The notes beneath the pieces are model-generated. The model was not told the DNA's origin. It did not search any database and was given only the letters and a program-made list of their open reading frames with translations. Positions 37,901 to 49,500 of a stretch of 64,000 nt of DNA are shown one piece after another. The translations under genes and the position numbers were made by a program. Origin of the DNA: Phalacrocorax aristotelis (Eukaryota > Chordata > Aves > Suliformes > Phalacrocoracidae); contig NC_134276.1 in assembly GCF_949628215.1 (NCBI RefSeq), positions 217,392,610 to 217,456,609 on the forward strand, given 5' to 3'. Each line of letters starts with the position of its first letter. Positions within the stretch are counted from its first letter, which is position 1.

Positions 37901-40900
37901 CAAGCTCATGCAGCGATTAACAACGATGTACCTGTCAACGACGAGATTGCCGTCGTTGGTCCGCACCACCGTCCACATGTCCCAGTACTCTGCCTGCGAA
38001 GGCTGCGTGTAGGGCCCAAAGACTGCCCCAAGCCTGAAGAAAAAAAAAAAGAGAGTTCAGAGTGGCACAGCAGCAGCTGTGTTAACGTACGGCTGAAAAA
38101 CTCGCTGAAGGCAAAAAACAGTCGAGCACTTCCAGCTTTCACTGCGAAACACGTGGGTGCAAGCACAGCACTGCAGATGGTCCCCCAAAGGCACCCGGTG
38201 TTGGACTTAGTGGCCAGTCTAAAGGGCTTTTGGGAAAAAAAGAGGCTTTACAACATCTGATAAAAATATATCTCTGATTGCACACCGTATGCAGAGCATG
38301 GTTATGGTTTTCATTCCCTCTGTCACACGTGCAAGTCCGGTATTCATGGGAGAGAAGGATTTCAGTGCACAGCGAAAAAGCCGTGTGGTTTATTATTAGG
38401 CTGAAGTGCTTTGCCAACTTGGAGAGGGGATGGCCCGCAGGACCAAGGTCATTCAAATCCAGGGGCAAATCTCTCCTGGGACAGTGCTGGGGAATCTGCT
38501 CACCTGCCAAATACCCACTATACTAATTCCTGCATTGCCTCCTCCCCACTTGGCCCACATGCCCCATACAGACTGTGCCCAGCAGCATGGAGACCCGACT
38601 CACCCTCTGGAGAAGAAAAAGAAGTTCATCAGCCGCGTGATGACGGGGGACAGCAAACCCCCATCCTTAAGGATCTTGGGCAGAAGGAAAAAAGGAGACA
38701 GCATCACTCAGTATCATACAGATAGGTAAATTCTGCCTCCCCAGAGGGCTTTTCCCCTGGCTCCCCATATCGCAGCAGTTTCCCAGCTCAGCCCCAATCC
38801 TCGGTAATGCCGAGATGTACGTGAGGTCTCGACAGCAAGACACCAGCGCTTCAAGGGGTGATTAGGGACGTTCGGATGAAACGAGCCACAACCTGGCAGA
38901 CCCTGCTTTTCCCCACTGCCTCTAACGATGCCTGTGAGCACCTCGGGTGCCATTACCAAAGCGGGAAAAGCAGCAGGCATCTGAGCCAGGTAAAACCCCA
39001 AAGTCACGGAGTCAAACTTCTGCTGGAGGGGCGATTCACTGCAACTAGAGAGGGTGGCAGCTCACCTTCTGGATGAACCGGGGGTAGTGCGTTTCGGGGA
39101 AAATCCCTGGAAGGATGTCAGAGAAGAGAGTTGTAATGCTACAAGTGTTTCGCTCCACATCTCCCAGTCTCTCCCCTTTGTGGTGCCACGAAATGCAGCC
39201 TGAGGACTGATGCTCCCAGTTATTTACAGCACCTTAATTGCAGTTTGCTTGGGGTTGGGGTGGTGCTTTCCTGCAGGTGATGGAGACGGGAAGGCCACCC
39301 TGTCCCATGGATCCCAATCCCTTCCAGCCCACACATCCCACCATGCCGGGCAAACCTTACCTCCATTGGATAAACAGAGGCTGTTGATCAGGATGCTTCC
39401 AGTGTTATTGTGCTCGTACCTGGGGACAGAAAAGAAGGTGGTAAAACAAAATGAGGCAAATTAACAGTGTCAGATCAACTCTGCTCCCGTTGTCCCGTTT
39501 GAAAAGAAGCTCAGGAGGGAAGTTAAACACAGAATCACAGAATGTCCTGAGTTGGGAGGGACCCACAAGGATCATCAAGGCCAACTCCTGTCCCTGCACA
39601 GGACACCCCAAATTCACACCAGGGCTCTGAGGGCTTTGGCCAAGTGCTTCTGGAATATCGCCAGGCTGGTGCCATGATAACTCCCTGGGGAGCCTGTGCC
39701 AGGGCTCCACCACCCTCTGGGGGAAGGACCTTCTCCTAATGCCCAGCCTAACCCTCCCCTGGCACATCTCCCTGCCATTCCCTCGGGGCCTGGCGTTGGT
39801 CGCCAGAGAGCAGAGACCAGCCCTGCCCCTCCTCCTGCCCTTGGGAGGGAGCTGCAGAGTGCCATGAGGGCTGCCCTCGGCCTCCTCTGCTCCAGGCTGA
39901 ACAAACCCAGGGACTTCAGCCACTCCTCGTACCGTTTCCCCTCTAAACCCTTCCCCAACTCCGTGGCCTCCTCTGGACACTCTCCAGTAGCTTTATACCC
40001 TTCATGTCCTGCGGCGCCCAGCGCTGCCCACAGCACTCGGGGTGAGGCTGCCCCAGCGTGGGGCAGAGCGGGACAATCCCCTCCCTCGCCCGGCTGCGAT
40101 GCAGGGCTCGATGCCCCCCAGGGCACGGTTGGCCCTCTTGGCTGCCAGGGCATGCTGGTGGCTCGTGTTCAACTTGCCGTCTACCAGAACTCCCAGGTCC
40201 CTCTGCAGAGCTGCTCCCCAGCCCCTCGCTCCCCAGGCTGTCTGTGCAGCCAGGGCTGCCATGCCACAGGTGCAAGATCCAGCACTTGACCTTGTTAAAC
40301 TTCATACAGGTACCAGTTCTAAGATGTATCCCTGTGGAACCCTGCTGGTGACCAGCTGCCAGCCCCATTAACCCCATTTACTATGACCCTTTGAGCCCGA
40401 CCCATCAGCCAATTGCTCACCCAGTGCATGACGTGTTTCTCCAGCTGTATGCTGGACATTTTGTCCAGGAGGATACTGGCAAGAACATCCTACCAGCTGA
40501 GAACTGATGGATGGGAACCTTAGATCTGCCTATTAGGATGTGCCCTGAGGCCTCCCAGCCTTCGTTACAACTCTAGGTCCAGGGAAAAGGGGGTTCTGCA
40601 CTACATCCTTCCTCCTATCTGCTGGAAATCATCTTGACGGGGACAACAAAGAGCAGCCAGAGCATCAGTGTTTGCAGTGACCTGTGGAGCAGCTCCTGTG
40701 CGACCGTATCCCCATAATCGTGGGACAGAAGATTAATCCTTTGGTGGTGGAGGCCGAGGTGACGCACCAGCCCCTCGACGATGCTGGCTTGCTCGAAGAT
40801 GGAGTAGCGGTGGGGCCTCTGCGAAGCAAAGCGGGAGAGGAGCCGCAGTGAGAGCCTGACCCACCATGAGTCCAAGAACTCCAGAATAAACACCCAAGTG

Positions 40901-42396
40901 GAGGAATGTGGGGTGGAGACCAGCAGTTTGTGATCCTGGACAGAGCAGTTGGGGTGTCCTGGGCCAGCAGCTACATCCAGAAGCTGGCGGGAGTACTGCC
41001 CATGCCCCAAAGGGGTCAAGGTGTGCTTTGGAGTCACGTCAAACCCAAGTAAAGGCAAGACAGTGACAGAGCCGATCTCTTCCCCATCCCTTCTGCTATT
41101 GCAATGTCTTATTTCTTTTCCAGATGTAAATGGGAGAAGAAACTGGACTGTAAATGCCAATTTTCCAGGGTTGCTGGCATGGCAGAACAACTTCTAGGCC
41201 AAAAGCAAAACCCCTTTTCCCAGGCTACTTACAGGCTTGTCACTGAAACCAAATCCTACAAAATCCAGAGCAATCACCCGGTGAAACCGCTGGGTCAGCC
41301 CTTCCCAGATCTGGAAGAGAAATGCATTAAAAAAACGGCTGATGGGAGTGGAGAGAGGAAAAGCCTGCAGCGATGCGCAGCTGCCGACAGCCACGCTGCC
41401 CTCCACTCCCCCAGACAGCACCTTCCAGCACCAAGAAAATAGCAGGAGGTTGAAATTTCCTCCTTCCCTGGGAGGGAGAAACCATGGGGTTTGCTGACAG
41501 CATCCAACCCCCCCATGGACTCGCCCCCCTCACCTTGCACCAGTCGTAGCTGGAGGTTGGGAAGCCATGCAGGAGGACAATGACATCGGAGCTGCCGACA
41601 GCGCCGGTTGAATCTGGGGAGGGAACACAGCACCTCAGGGTCATCATTTTTCCCCCCACAAAGTTTCCACCCCTGTAAGACAGGTGTTGCCGTTCGCTCC
41701 GCAGCAGCATGGCGTTACCTCTTCCCCCTGTTCCCCTAAAACCAAGCATGGGTTTGACTCACACCACAGCTTCCCTGTGACAGCGTGGCTTCGGAAACCC
41801 GGCCAGATGAGCCCCCATTGCCCCCAGCACTGGCTACTTGATGCAAACCAGGGTTTTATTTAGGACAATTTAATTTCAGCTGCCCCTAAGTTGCTACAAT
41901 GGGCAACAACCATGCCAGCAAAAAGGTTTTTTGGTATCTTTTCCCTGCTGTGAACCATCAGAGGCTCCTGGGATCCTTTCCCGCCAACACCAAGGTATTG
42001 CCGCTGCTGCACCAGAACCAACCTTCGTGGCTTCACCCAATTAAAATTATTTTATAACAGCCACACTGCGTCTGGATCCACACAGCGGCTCCCCTTAAAG
42101 CCGTTACATTATGGGAAGGGTCTGCCATCTCCCTGCCTGGCCTTGGGGACACCCCCAGGGCCACCAAGGGGAGCAGAGCCCCCAGCCCCGCTCCCCACCA
42201 GGATGGGCGAGGAGTCCCCAGGGCTCGGCGCGGCCCCATCACCTCTGTAGAAGATGTTCTGGTCCTTGTAGGTGAAGTAGCCTCCGGAGGATCTCCAGGA
42301 GAGAAGAGCCGGGGAGAGCTTGGGGGGCGGGATGTGCAGGTAGACGGCGAGGAGGGGCACGCTCAGCAGCCCCACCTGCACCCACCACTCCTTCAT
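34905..42396 (-). CDS. MEST: Mesoderm-specific transcript protein, alpha/beta-hydrolase (11 coding exons, complete)
   Basis: ER-membrane alpha/beta-hydrolase, exact substrate unsettled. Coding exons in reading order: 42243-42396, 41534-41613, 41233-41310, 40682-40818, 39361-39419, 39066-39106, 38604-38674, 37932-38033, 36141-36217, 35503-35566, 34905-35022. They total 981 nt, 326 aa, the length of the short human isoform. It starts [20 protein letters not shown], a hydrophobic membrane anchor. HGFP at residues 67-70 is the oxyanion motif. SHDYGD places Asp138 at the nucleophile elbow, as in epoxide-hydrolase-like members, and His305 (SHYPQLED) fits the catalytic histidine. The start is firm: the upstream noncoding exon splices in with TGA in frame just before the ATG, so the longer mammalian N-terminus cannot be made from this exon. 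Head to head with CEP41, tail to tail with COPG2. It is imprinted in mammals, and birds are not known to imprint it. Confidence 0.97.
39531..40485 (-). mobile_element. CR1 LINE, longest copy in the window, in MEST intron 4
   Basis: About 950 bp whose plus strand begins with the reversed CR1 tail (ATCACAGAATGTCCTGAGTT) and runs leftward into the end of the reverse-transcriptase ORF near 40,300-40,485 (the CCAGCTGTATGCTGGACATT block and TTGTCCAGGAGGATACTGGC). It is in the same orientation as MEST transcription. The large open frames across it (179-197 residues) are CR1 remnants and chance frames, not host genes. The left end is firm, the right end approximate. Confidence 0.9.
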
Positions 42397-42569
42397 CCTG
42401 CGGGAGAGAGCCAGATGCCTGTACCGGGATTTGCCCCGTAACCCCCCGCCAGGTCCCCAAAACCCTCGCGTACCCATCGCCTGCACGTCCCCGGGGCGGT
42501 GGGTCTGTGACAGAAAGTGGCCTTTGCAGTAAAGAGTAGGGGGGGGTCTCTGGGGTGGGGGTCGGGACA

Positions 42570-42925
42570 CACATGGGTCCCATTTGGGGTCTGAGAGGGG
42601 ACGTGGGCCCTACTGAGGGTCTGAGGGGGGATGTGGGCTCCATAGTGCGGCTAGGGGAAGATATGGGCTCCATAAGGGGCTGAGGGGGAGTGTGGCCCCA
42701 TTGGGGGCACATGGGTCATATTAGGGGTCTGGGGGGGGGGACATGGGCTCTATTGAGGGAATGAGGGGGGACACGCACCCCATAAGAGGTCTGAGTGGGG
42801 ACATGGGCCCTGCTTGGGGTCTGAGGGAAGGTATGGGCCCCATAGGGGGGTGTGACTCCATAGGGCCTCTGAGGGGACATATGGGCCCCGTAGAGGAGCT
42901 GAGGGGGGCATGGCCCCAATCTAAG
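42570..42925. repeat. G-rich 30-bp minisatellite in MEST intron 1
   Basis: About a dozen degenerate tandem units, mostly 30 bp, share the core ATGGGCCCCATAGGGG and a TCTGAGGGG tail. Exact 30-bp spacing is clear for the units starting near 42601, 42631, 42661, 42741, 42771 and 42801. Others are shortened or carry longer G runs, for example at 42731-42740. Because 30 is a multiple of 3, the minus strand gives periodic ten-residue open frames ([10 protein letters not shown] type), which are not genes. Repeated G runs on the plus strand could form quadruplexes. Confidence 0.9.
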
Positions 42926-42969
42926 GGCTGGCAGGTCAAAGGAAAGCAGAAGGTCGGGGGTGGGGTGCT

Positions 42970-43145
42970 AAAGTCCCGCCCTCCAGGCCACACCCCCAAT
43001 AAGCTCCGCCCCCCACCGCAGCAAGGCCACCCCCCGTCGTGAACAAGCCCCGCCCCTCCAAGGGCAAAGCCTCGCCCCTTACAAGCCACGCCACCCCTCC
43101 CCGCCGTGCGCCCCCTCCCCTGAAGGGAGCCAGGCCCCGCCCCCC
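42970..43145. repeat. GC-rich degenerate array of about 20 bp in MEST intron 1
   Basis: Six to eight imperfect units of about 17-30 bp follow the pattern AAGCCCCGCCCCTCCAAGG. AAGTCCCGCC, AAGCTCCGCC, AAGGCCACCC, AAGCCCCGCC, AAGCCTCGCC and AAGCCACGCC occur in series. Each unit carries a GC-box/CACCC-like element on the minus strand. The array lies directly inside intron 1 from the MEST first exon, in the shared CpG island. Confidence 0.7.
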
Positions 43146-43220
43146 TGCAGCGGTGGGCGGAGCCTCCGCGCCTGGCGGTGCGGGTGGGGGAGCGGCGTGG
43201 GGGCGCCGCACGCGTCTCAC

Positions 43221-43310
43221 CTGGCTCAGGTGCTCTGGCCGCGCGTCAGCATTGCCCTCTGAGGCGTGGGGCCAGCGCCCCGCCTCGCGCATGCGCGCCC
43301 CGCTTTACCC
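43221..43310 (-). other. MEST: MEST 5' noncoding first exon
   Basis: On the minus strand, CTGAGCCAG is followed by a strong donor, GTGAGA, with the exon edge at 43221. It joins the acceptor CTCCCGCAG at 42398, leaving one G before the start codon. The joined reading frame has TGA just upstream of ATG, so this exon is 5' UTR. A short open frame (MREAGRWPHASEGNADARPE) runs through it in another phase and would overlap the MEST start as an upstream ORF, if the transcript starts beyond it. The outer end is not determined. Confidence 0.65.
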
Positions 43311-43533
43311 CGTCCCGCTTCCCGCGCGTCACGGCGCGTGCAGCCGCGGCGTTTCCCCGCCGCGTTGCCCGGAGACGATTAAGCGGTGTCAGGCCCTCGC
43401 GCCCCTAAGACGGCGCCTGATTGGCCGCGGGCGTGACGGGCGGCCAATCGGGGCGGGGGTTGTTGCGGTGTGGGACGCCAGTGCCGCACGGCGGGTGGGC
43501 TGGGCGGGAGAGAGGGAAGGGATCGTCGGGAAC
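43287..43533. promoter_or_regulatory. MEST/CEP41 bidirectional CpG-island promoter
   Basis: Only about 310 bp separate the MEST first-exon donor (43221) from the CEP41 start codon (43534). Inside are a perfect NRF1-type palindrome GCGCATGCGC (43287-43296), an inverted CCAAT box ATTGG (43420-43424) and a forward CCAAT box (43444-43448) next to GGGGCGGGGG. No TATA box is seen. Opposed CCAAT boxes and an NRF1 site are typical of divergent housekeeping promoters. Transcription starts cannot be placed exactly. Confidence 0.75.
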
Positions 43534-46500
43534 ATGTCGAGCAGGAGGAGCGTTGGCGACCCCGAGGTGGGATGAGGGGACCCGGGGGGGGGGACGGACA
43601 CACTCTTCGCCTCGCCGCCGCTGCCACCCTCCCGCCGGCGGGCCGGGAGCGGGGGCCGCGGGGAGCCGGAGCGCGGGGCGGCGGCCTCCTCTTCCTGCTC
43701 CTCTTCCCCCTCCTCTTCCCCCTTCACTGAGGGGGCAGCCCCAGGGTGTGGGGACGGATCCGGTGCGGTGCCCGGAGGGCTGGGGGGCTCGGCGGGCCGG
43801 TGCAGACTCCAGAGGCGTAACTGGGGAGGGGGGTGGTTCCCCGCGGCCCCTGGAGCCTGGCGAGTGGCGGGTGGGGAGAGAAGGGGAGAAATTTACCGTT
43901 TGAGGCTTTAAAGCGGCGTTTTGGACGGGATTATTAAATCATTATTATTGGAGAGTCAGAGGGAGGACGCCTGAGGGGATGCCTGTGGCCTCGCTGCTTT
44001 TTCCCATCTCTTAAAACTCTCCAAATCGCCTGTTAACTTTTTTTGCCCTTAAAACAAATACAAGGCTGTATTTTGACTTCCTCTTTTCCTTTTCAAAACA
44101 GTATTTAACCAGGCGCATCCCTCAGAATCCCAGATACCAACACATAAAAACCCGCCTCGATACAGGTAAGCGAAACCTTCATAGGGTAAAACCACTGAAC
44201 GTGGGTGTAGGAGTGCACAAAAGTATGCTGAATGTCTTAACCGCCTCTGTCCTGAGCTGCTTTACTCTGGACACTGCACAGCAATGTCAGAAAATTGTGT
44301 CATGATTATGATGCGCCTTATGATGTCAGGGTCTGCTGTGACAGTTCCCATGGCAATTACCGGTCTTGGAGTTTCTGTATGTGGGCTTTTCTTGTATAAA
44401 CTAATATCTCGACAAGGGTGTTAGCCAATATAATTATTTGGGGGGTGTTGCGGGGATTTTTTGGTTGTTAAAGCGGTTGAATTTTATCCAGTAACACCTG
44501 CCTATAGTATCCATGCAAAAAGGTTGGGGAAGGGACAGTGTGGCCGCAGTTGCGCTCGAAGCAGCGTGTCGGAGGCAGGATTTGAATACAAAGGTCCTGA
44601 TTTCAGCTCCCTTAGAGAGAGGGTTGTAACCTACTGAGTTTTAGGCAGTGGCTTTCTGAAGGTGATGACTTTGTTCTCCGAAGCATCATCAAAACAACCA
44701 GCTGTTCTGAATAGAGCGGGCTTGGTGTGGAACTTGTAAATGCTATGAGGCTGGGTTTTTTTCTTTTAATACCGCTGTTCTGACTAGCAGGGTGTGGATA
44801 CTTCTGTGCCCCTTACTGAAAATCTTGTAAAATAAAACGCGGTTGCTTTCTGTAGAAAAACTGAAACAGCGCTGTGAGTATGTGTAGGATATTTGAGCTC
44901 CTGCTGGTCACAAACACCTGCAGCAACTTCCTCTATCTGGTGCAGAGGCTTTAAGCTATGGAGCACTGCCTGTTCCCAGAGGTGGTTGGCGGCCGGCGTC
45001 CAGCAAGTCCTTTGACTGACTTGGCCCTTTAGCTTGGCCTTCCTTGCAAGAGAATAGAGGAAAATCATGGTACTTCTTCATTTATGACTGCCTTGCACCG
45101 TCATGGGGAAAGGGGATCTGCAATGAATATTTGTTATCGTAGTCTGATCTTTTTCCTTTGAAAAGTGTTTAAGGTTTAAGAGCGCTGAAGAAAACCACTA
45201 ATAAAAAATTGTAACAAACTGATTTTTGTTGTTGTTACAGGAAACAGCTTAACAAAATACACTGAGAAGTTGGAAGAGATCAGAAAAAGTGAGTATCTGG
45301 AGAGGAGTAGAGTGTAACTTGCAGTGGGTTAGTTCAACACTGAAAGAGCGCCGAGGAGCTGGTTTGAATCCCAGGCCCTCCATTTGCTTAGAAATCTCCA
45401 CTCCGATGATTCCCACAGTATTTACAGGACTGAACTGTAGAAACACGCAGCAGTAGGATACAGGGATGCTTCTACCTTGATTCTTTGCTGGGCACCTTCC
45501 ACTTTGTCCTGTACCTTATGTCTCTGTCTCTCGCAGTGCTTTACAGATTTAACTTAAGAAGCCAGGCAGGCAGGTCTAGGAGTCCTTCCAGATCCTTCTT
45601 TGTGCGATTTTTGTTATTGAATGGAAGGAAGAAGTTCTCTGGATGAAGAAACTTGACTAAACTCATCTGGGCAGACTCAGACTGTACTTCTGAGGCTTTA
45701 TTTCACCTTTAGGTAACAAAATGATAGTGTGTGACGTCTTTTTCTTTTGTATAATTGTAGCATACATAGAATTCTATTAGAATACTCCAAGACAGGAAAA
45801 AGACAAACTTCTCCCTGTGTAACTCAGTGATTTTACCAGAATATCATTGTTTACCAGAACAACATTGATATTTTGAAGTCTTTGGGTCATTCGGGCTAAT
45901 GAAAGCCTAGCTGACTTTTATTTCAGTCTGTTTTCCCACTGAAAATAGGCTTTTAAAAAATGTATTACTAATGAAGCTAATGTTTTATTACTTTATTGTC
46001 AGCTACTGTCCAGATTATTTTCACACAAAGAGCCAAGAAATCCGTCAAACCCAAAAGCTGCATTTATTGATGCAAAAGAAAAATCATCCCCATTAATGAG
46101 GATTAATTAGGATTTTGAATGTTCGCTTTTAGTTCTTAGACCCACTTATTGTGTTCCCCTAAGATGGTAACACTCAGATTATAAGGGAGATCACTGATCT
46201 GTTACATAAATGTATTTGTGCTCAGCCCCGTGCAGAATGGTCCTTTGTTGCTGCTTTGATGGTTGGTTGTTTTTTTTTAAAAAACGCACGGGTCTTTGGG
46301 GAAAATGAAGAGAGAAACGACCTCTCTTTCCAAAATCCTGTGTAAGATTTCAGTGCTTAACCCTGGATTGCCATCGCTTTTTATCTGTGCTGAAAATCTT
46401 GTTGTATGGGTCTAGTCGGTTTTCGATCTCTTCTGTGAATCTGATTTTGTTTCGTGTACGAGTTCTTTTGTTTGATCGTTGTTCTGGAGTCCAGCAGAAA

Positions 46501-49500
46501 CTTTGTCATTATATTTGGGCTGAATAGGCACCCTGTGTTCCCAGGCAATTCAGACACTTCTCCCCCTTGATTTCTCATGGATAGATGACACCGTTTGGAC
46601 ACAACTTTAAATACCCAGTACAGGCAACTCTCTGTCTCTTGTGTAATGTGAGCGAGTGGGACTTAATACCACGAGCCTGCTGTGGAATCAAAAATGATAA
46701 GAGAGCTGGAATCATGATGATTTGTCCTTTGGAGGACGGACTTGAGGAGAGACACCACGTCTCTTCCCTTTCTGTGGTGTCGCTTCGCTCATTGCTGAAG
46801 CCCCGAGGAGCGCATCCTTGAATACGCAACAATTCCAGCTTCCGACAGGTTCACTGAAGCGAAAAATGTCAGAAAATCCAAATGGACCTTCCAGGACAGA
46901 ACCGGGTACGTCACATTGCTTTTGTAGTCGGAAGCAGCACCTGAACTTTCTGACAGCTGCTGGGAGGCTCGCACAAGCGTTCAGATCGGTTTGCTCCAGG
47001 TCAGGCTTTGTAATAACAGCTTTGTTTTGGGTTTTCTTGTTGATAGAAATAATTTTGGGTGGTAAAGGTAAGATTTAGGTCATAAAGGCTTGCTCTGGAG
47101 TAAATAAACCTTGCTTGAGGTGGGAGGAAACCATCCAGCAGCTGTATTGTATGAGCACTGTGACAATGGTTCTGCTTTGTCGGTGTTTATGTATGTCCAG
47201 CGCTTCATAAGCTTTGCTGTTTTTATTTGTCCTTCTAGATTAAGTTTATTTTCTTGCTCTTCACATGACTGAAGGGCTCTTTTGGTCCATGACTTGGGAG
47301 TTTTAACCATCTGGACATGGGCTACACATGGGTTTTGTGTCACGTGGGTGAAAAGATAACTGTTATTTCCGAGTTATCAAGGGAGGCTTTAGCAACCTGA
47401 GCTTGAGGCTTGAAACCGGGTGGTTTTACAAGAACTGCGAGTGTCATTTTCATGTTAATTGATACGCTGAAGTCTAGTTTATGGTGGGTCTTGTACTTCA
47501 GACCCATGGTTTAGAAGCTGTAGTGGCCACTGCAGGGCACCGGGGTATTTTGGATGGGCCCCTTTTTTCTAAGGCAGGTTGTTTAGTAGCAAGCAGATGC
47601 TTGCTTTGCAGCTTAATAAATGTTATATAGGGTAGGATGTTGAATTTGGGAACCCTGCTTGCTCTGAATGCTGAAAATTAATTGCCCTACCTCTGTGGGG
47701 GGTGTATTTAAGAGGAAAGGATAGGAATAAAACAAAAAACTAGAGGTGAAAGCTCACAATATCTATTCTTGTGTTTGTTCTTCTACCGTAATATGCCTGT
47801 TGGCCATGTATGGGGAGAATCTTATCCAAGCAGAACGCCTGTCAGGAGGTGTGTGATCACAGCTTGTGCTGGGAAGAGACCTCAGCCTCCAGTGTTCACA
47901 CGGCTCCTTCTCTTAACACACATCAGCTTGAGAGTTTCCGTAAGCTGATTTTGCAGTAAATTTTTGTGTGGTCGTTACAGGAATATGGATTGGAGCCCTT
48001 CCCCCTTCTCCCCCACCTTCCCTTGCTTAAGTGATGGAGCATTGAGCAGATGGTTTTAGAGGATTTAGAGTTGCTTAACTGGCTGGATTTGATAAAGGTC
48101 CTGTTCTCCATTGTTAGCCCTCTTAGCTGGACAGCTGGAGAGAGACCGGTTTGGAATATTCTCCAACAGTTACTAAAGTTGTTGAAAAATATGAAGGACT
48201 TTTCTCTTTTTTTTTTAATAAAAATCTGTGACTTCAGAGCTGGAGCCTAGTAAGGGAGGAGGAGAGGGGAAAAAAGGGAAGAAGAAGAAAAGAAAAGGGA
48301 GGAAGAGCAATTTTATTTTTTGAGGGAGCTTAGATCTGTTAGAGCATGGCTTCAAGAGCTGCGTGCAGAACTCTGTTACAGCTGTAGTGCCTGAAACAGG
48401 AGGAATTTTGTTCATCTGCCTTCCCCTGCCAGTGCAGGACTGATCTTTTTTTTTTCCTCCTCTGCTGTCTCCTTTCTAGCTATAAATTTCCCAAAGAACG
48501 AGGCTTTCGTTACTTCCCGTGGGAGGTTATTTCATGTCAAGATGTTCCTACTGATACTCGTCTTAGCTTCTTTCTCCTACTACATACGCCCTTTTGTTTC
48601 ACACTAGAAGGCTTCTCTCTACCTGCTGGTTACGCATCTCAAGTATCTGCATATGATCAGACTTCCATCCTTGTCATCGCTTACTTAGCACCGCTAATCT
48701 CTGCTCTGGTTGTTTGCCAGTCATTCCAACAGACCGCTCGGTTTTCTTGCTGCCTAAGCTTTGTTTTCAGGCTTAAGACTCAATTAGTCCAGTTTCTCCA
48801 TAGCAATTATGTGCGCTTCAAGCCGGTATCCGTGCCAATCTGCTGTTCAGTGTTCTGCGTTAAACACCTGTCGGTTCTCCATTCCTTTTAGATATCCGTA
48901 TTAGCAAAATGTAGGAATCGGAATGTAATTGTCAGATAAACTAAGAAAACCTGGTGCATTTTAATGGGTAAGATTAAAGATACCTGTTTAGCTTAGCATT
49001 TGAAAAGACATAGTCTGAAATACAGTGCTCCTATGCTCTGATTCTGCTGTAACTTATACAAATTAAAAATTCAGGTAAATCAAATCTTTTGGTTTAAGAG
49101 GCTTTGCAACCATAGTGGGCTTCAAAGAACAGCAGGCAATGCCTCAAGCTGCATCAGGGGAGGTTTAGATTGGGTATTAGGAAATATGTCTTTACAGCCA
49201 GAGTGGTCAGGCATTGGAACAGGCTGCCCAGAGAGGTGGGGGAGTCACCAGCCCTGGGGAGGGGGGGGTTCAAACACTGTGCAGACGTGGCACTTGGGGA
49301 CACGGTTTAGGAGGCCTGGGGGTGTTGGGTTGGCGTTGGACATGATGATCCCAAAGGTCTTTTCGAATTGTAATGATTCTGTGATTCGATGACTCTTTAA
49401 ATTCATGAGGCTGCTTCCTTCCCCCACCAAGAACAGAAAACACAAAGTAATACAGATTTGAGCCTAAAAGCAAGTAAATCTGCCTTTTCCACTTTAATCA

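Noticed and set aside
37362-38012. 216-codon plus-strand open frame
   Set aside because: It is antisense to MEST exon 8 and its flanking introns and has no recognisable domain or codon pattern.
39405-40377. Cluster of open frames of 144-197 codons on both strands
   Set aside because: They coincide exactly with a CR1 LINE in MEST intron 4 and recur over the CR1 copy at 4.8-5.4 kb. They are repeat remnants and chance frames, not host genes.
41614-42242. Possible miR-335 precursor in the MEST intron
   Set aside because: Mammalian miR-335 lies in a MEST intron, so I looked for TCAAGAGCAATAA and its complement. Neither is present here, in agreement with miR-335 being a mammalian gene.
42239-43089. 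Proline-rich open frames with a ten-residue period on the minus strand
   Set aside because: They are produced by the 30-bp minisatellite, whose unit length keeps frames open. They also overlap the MEST splice acceptor and first coding exon in other frames.
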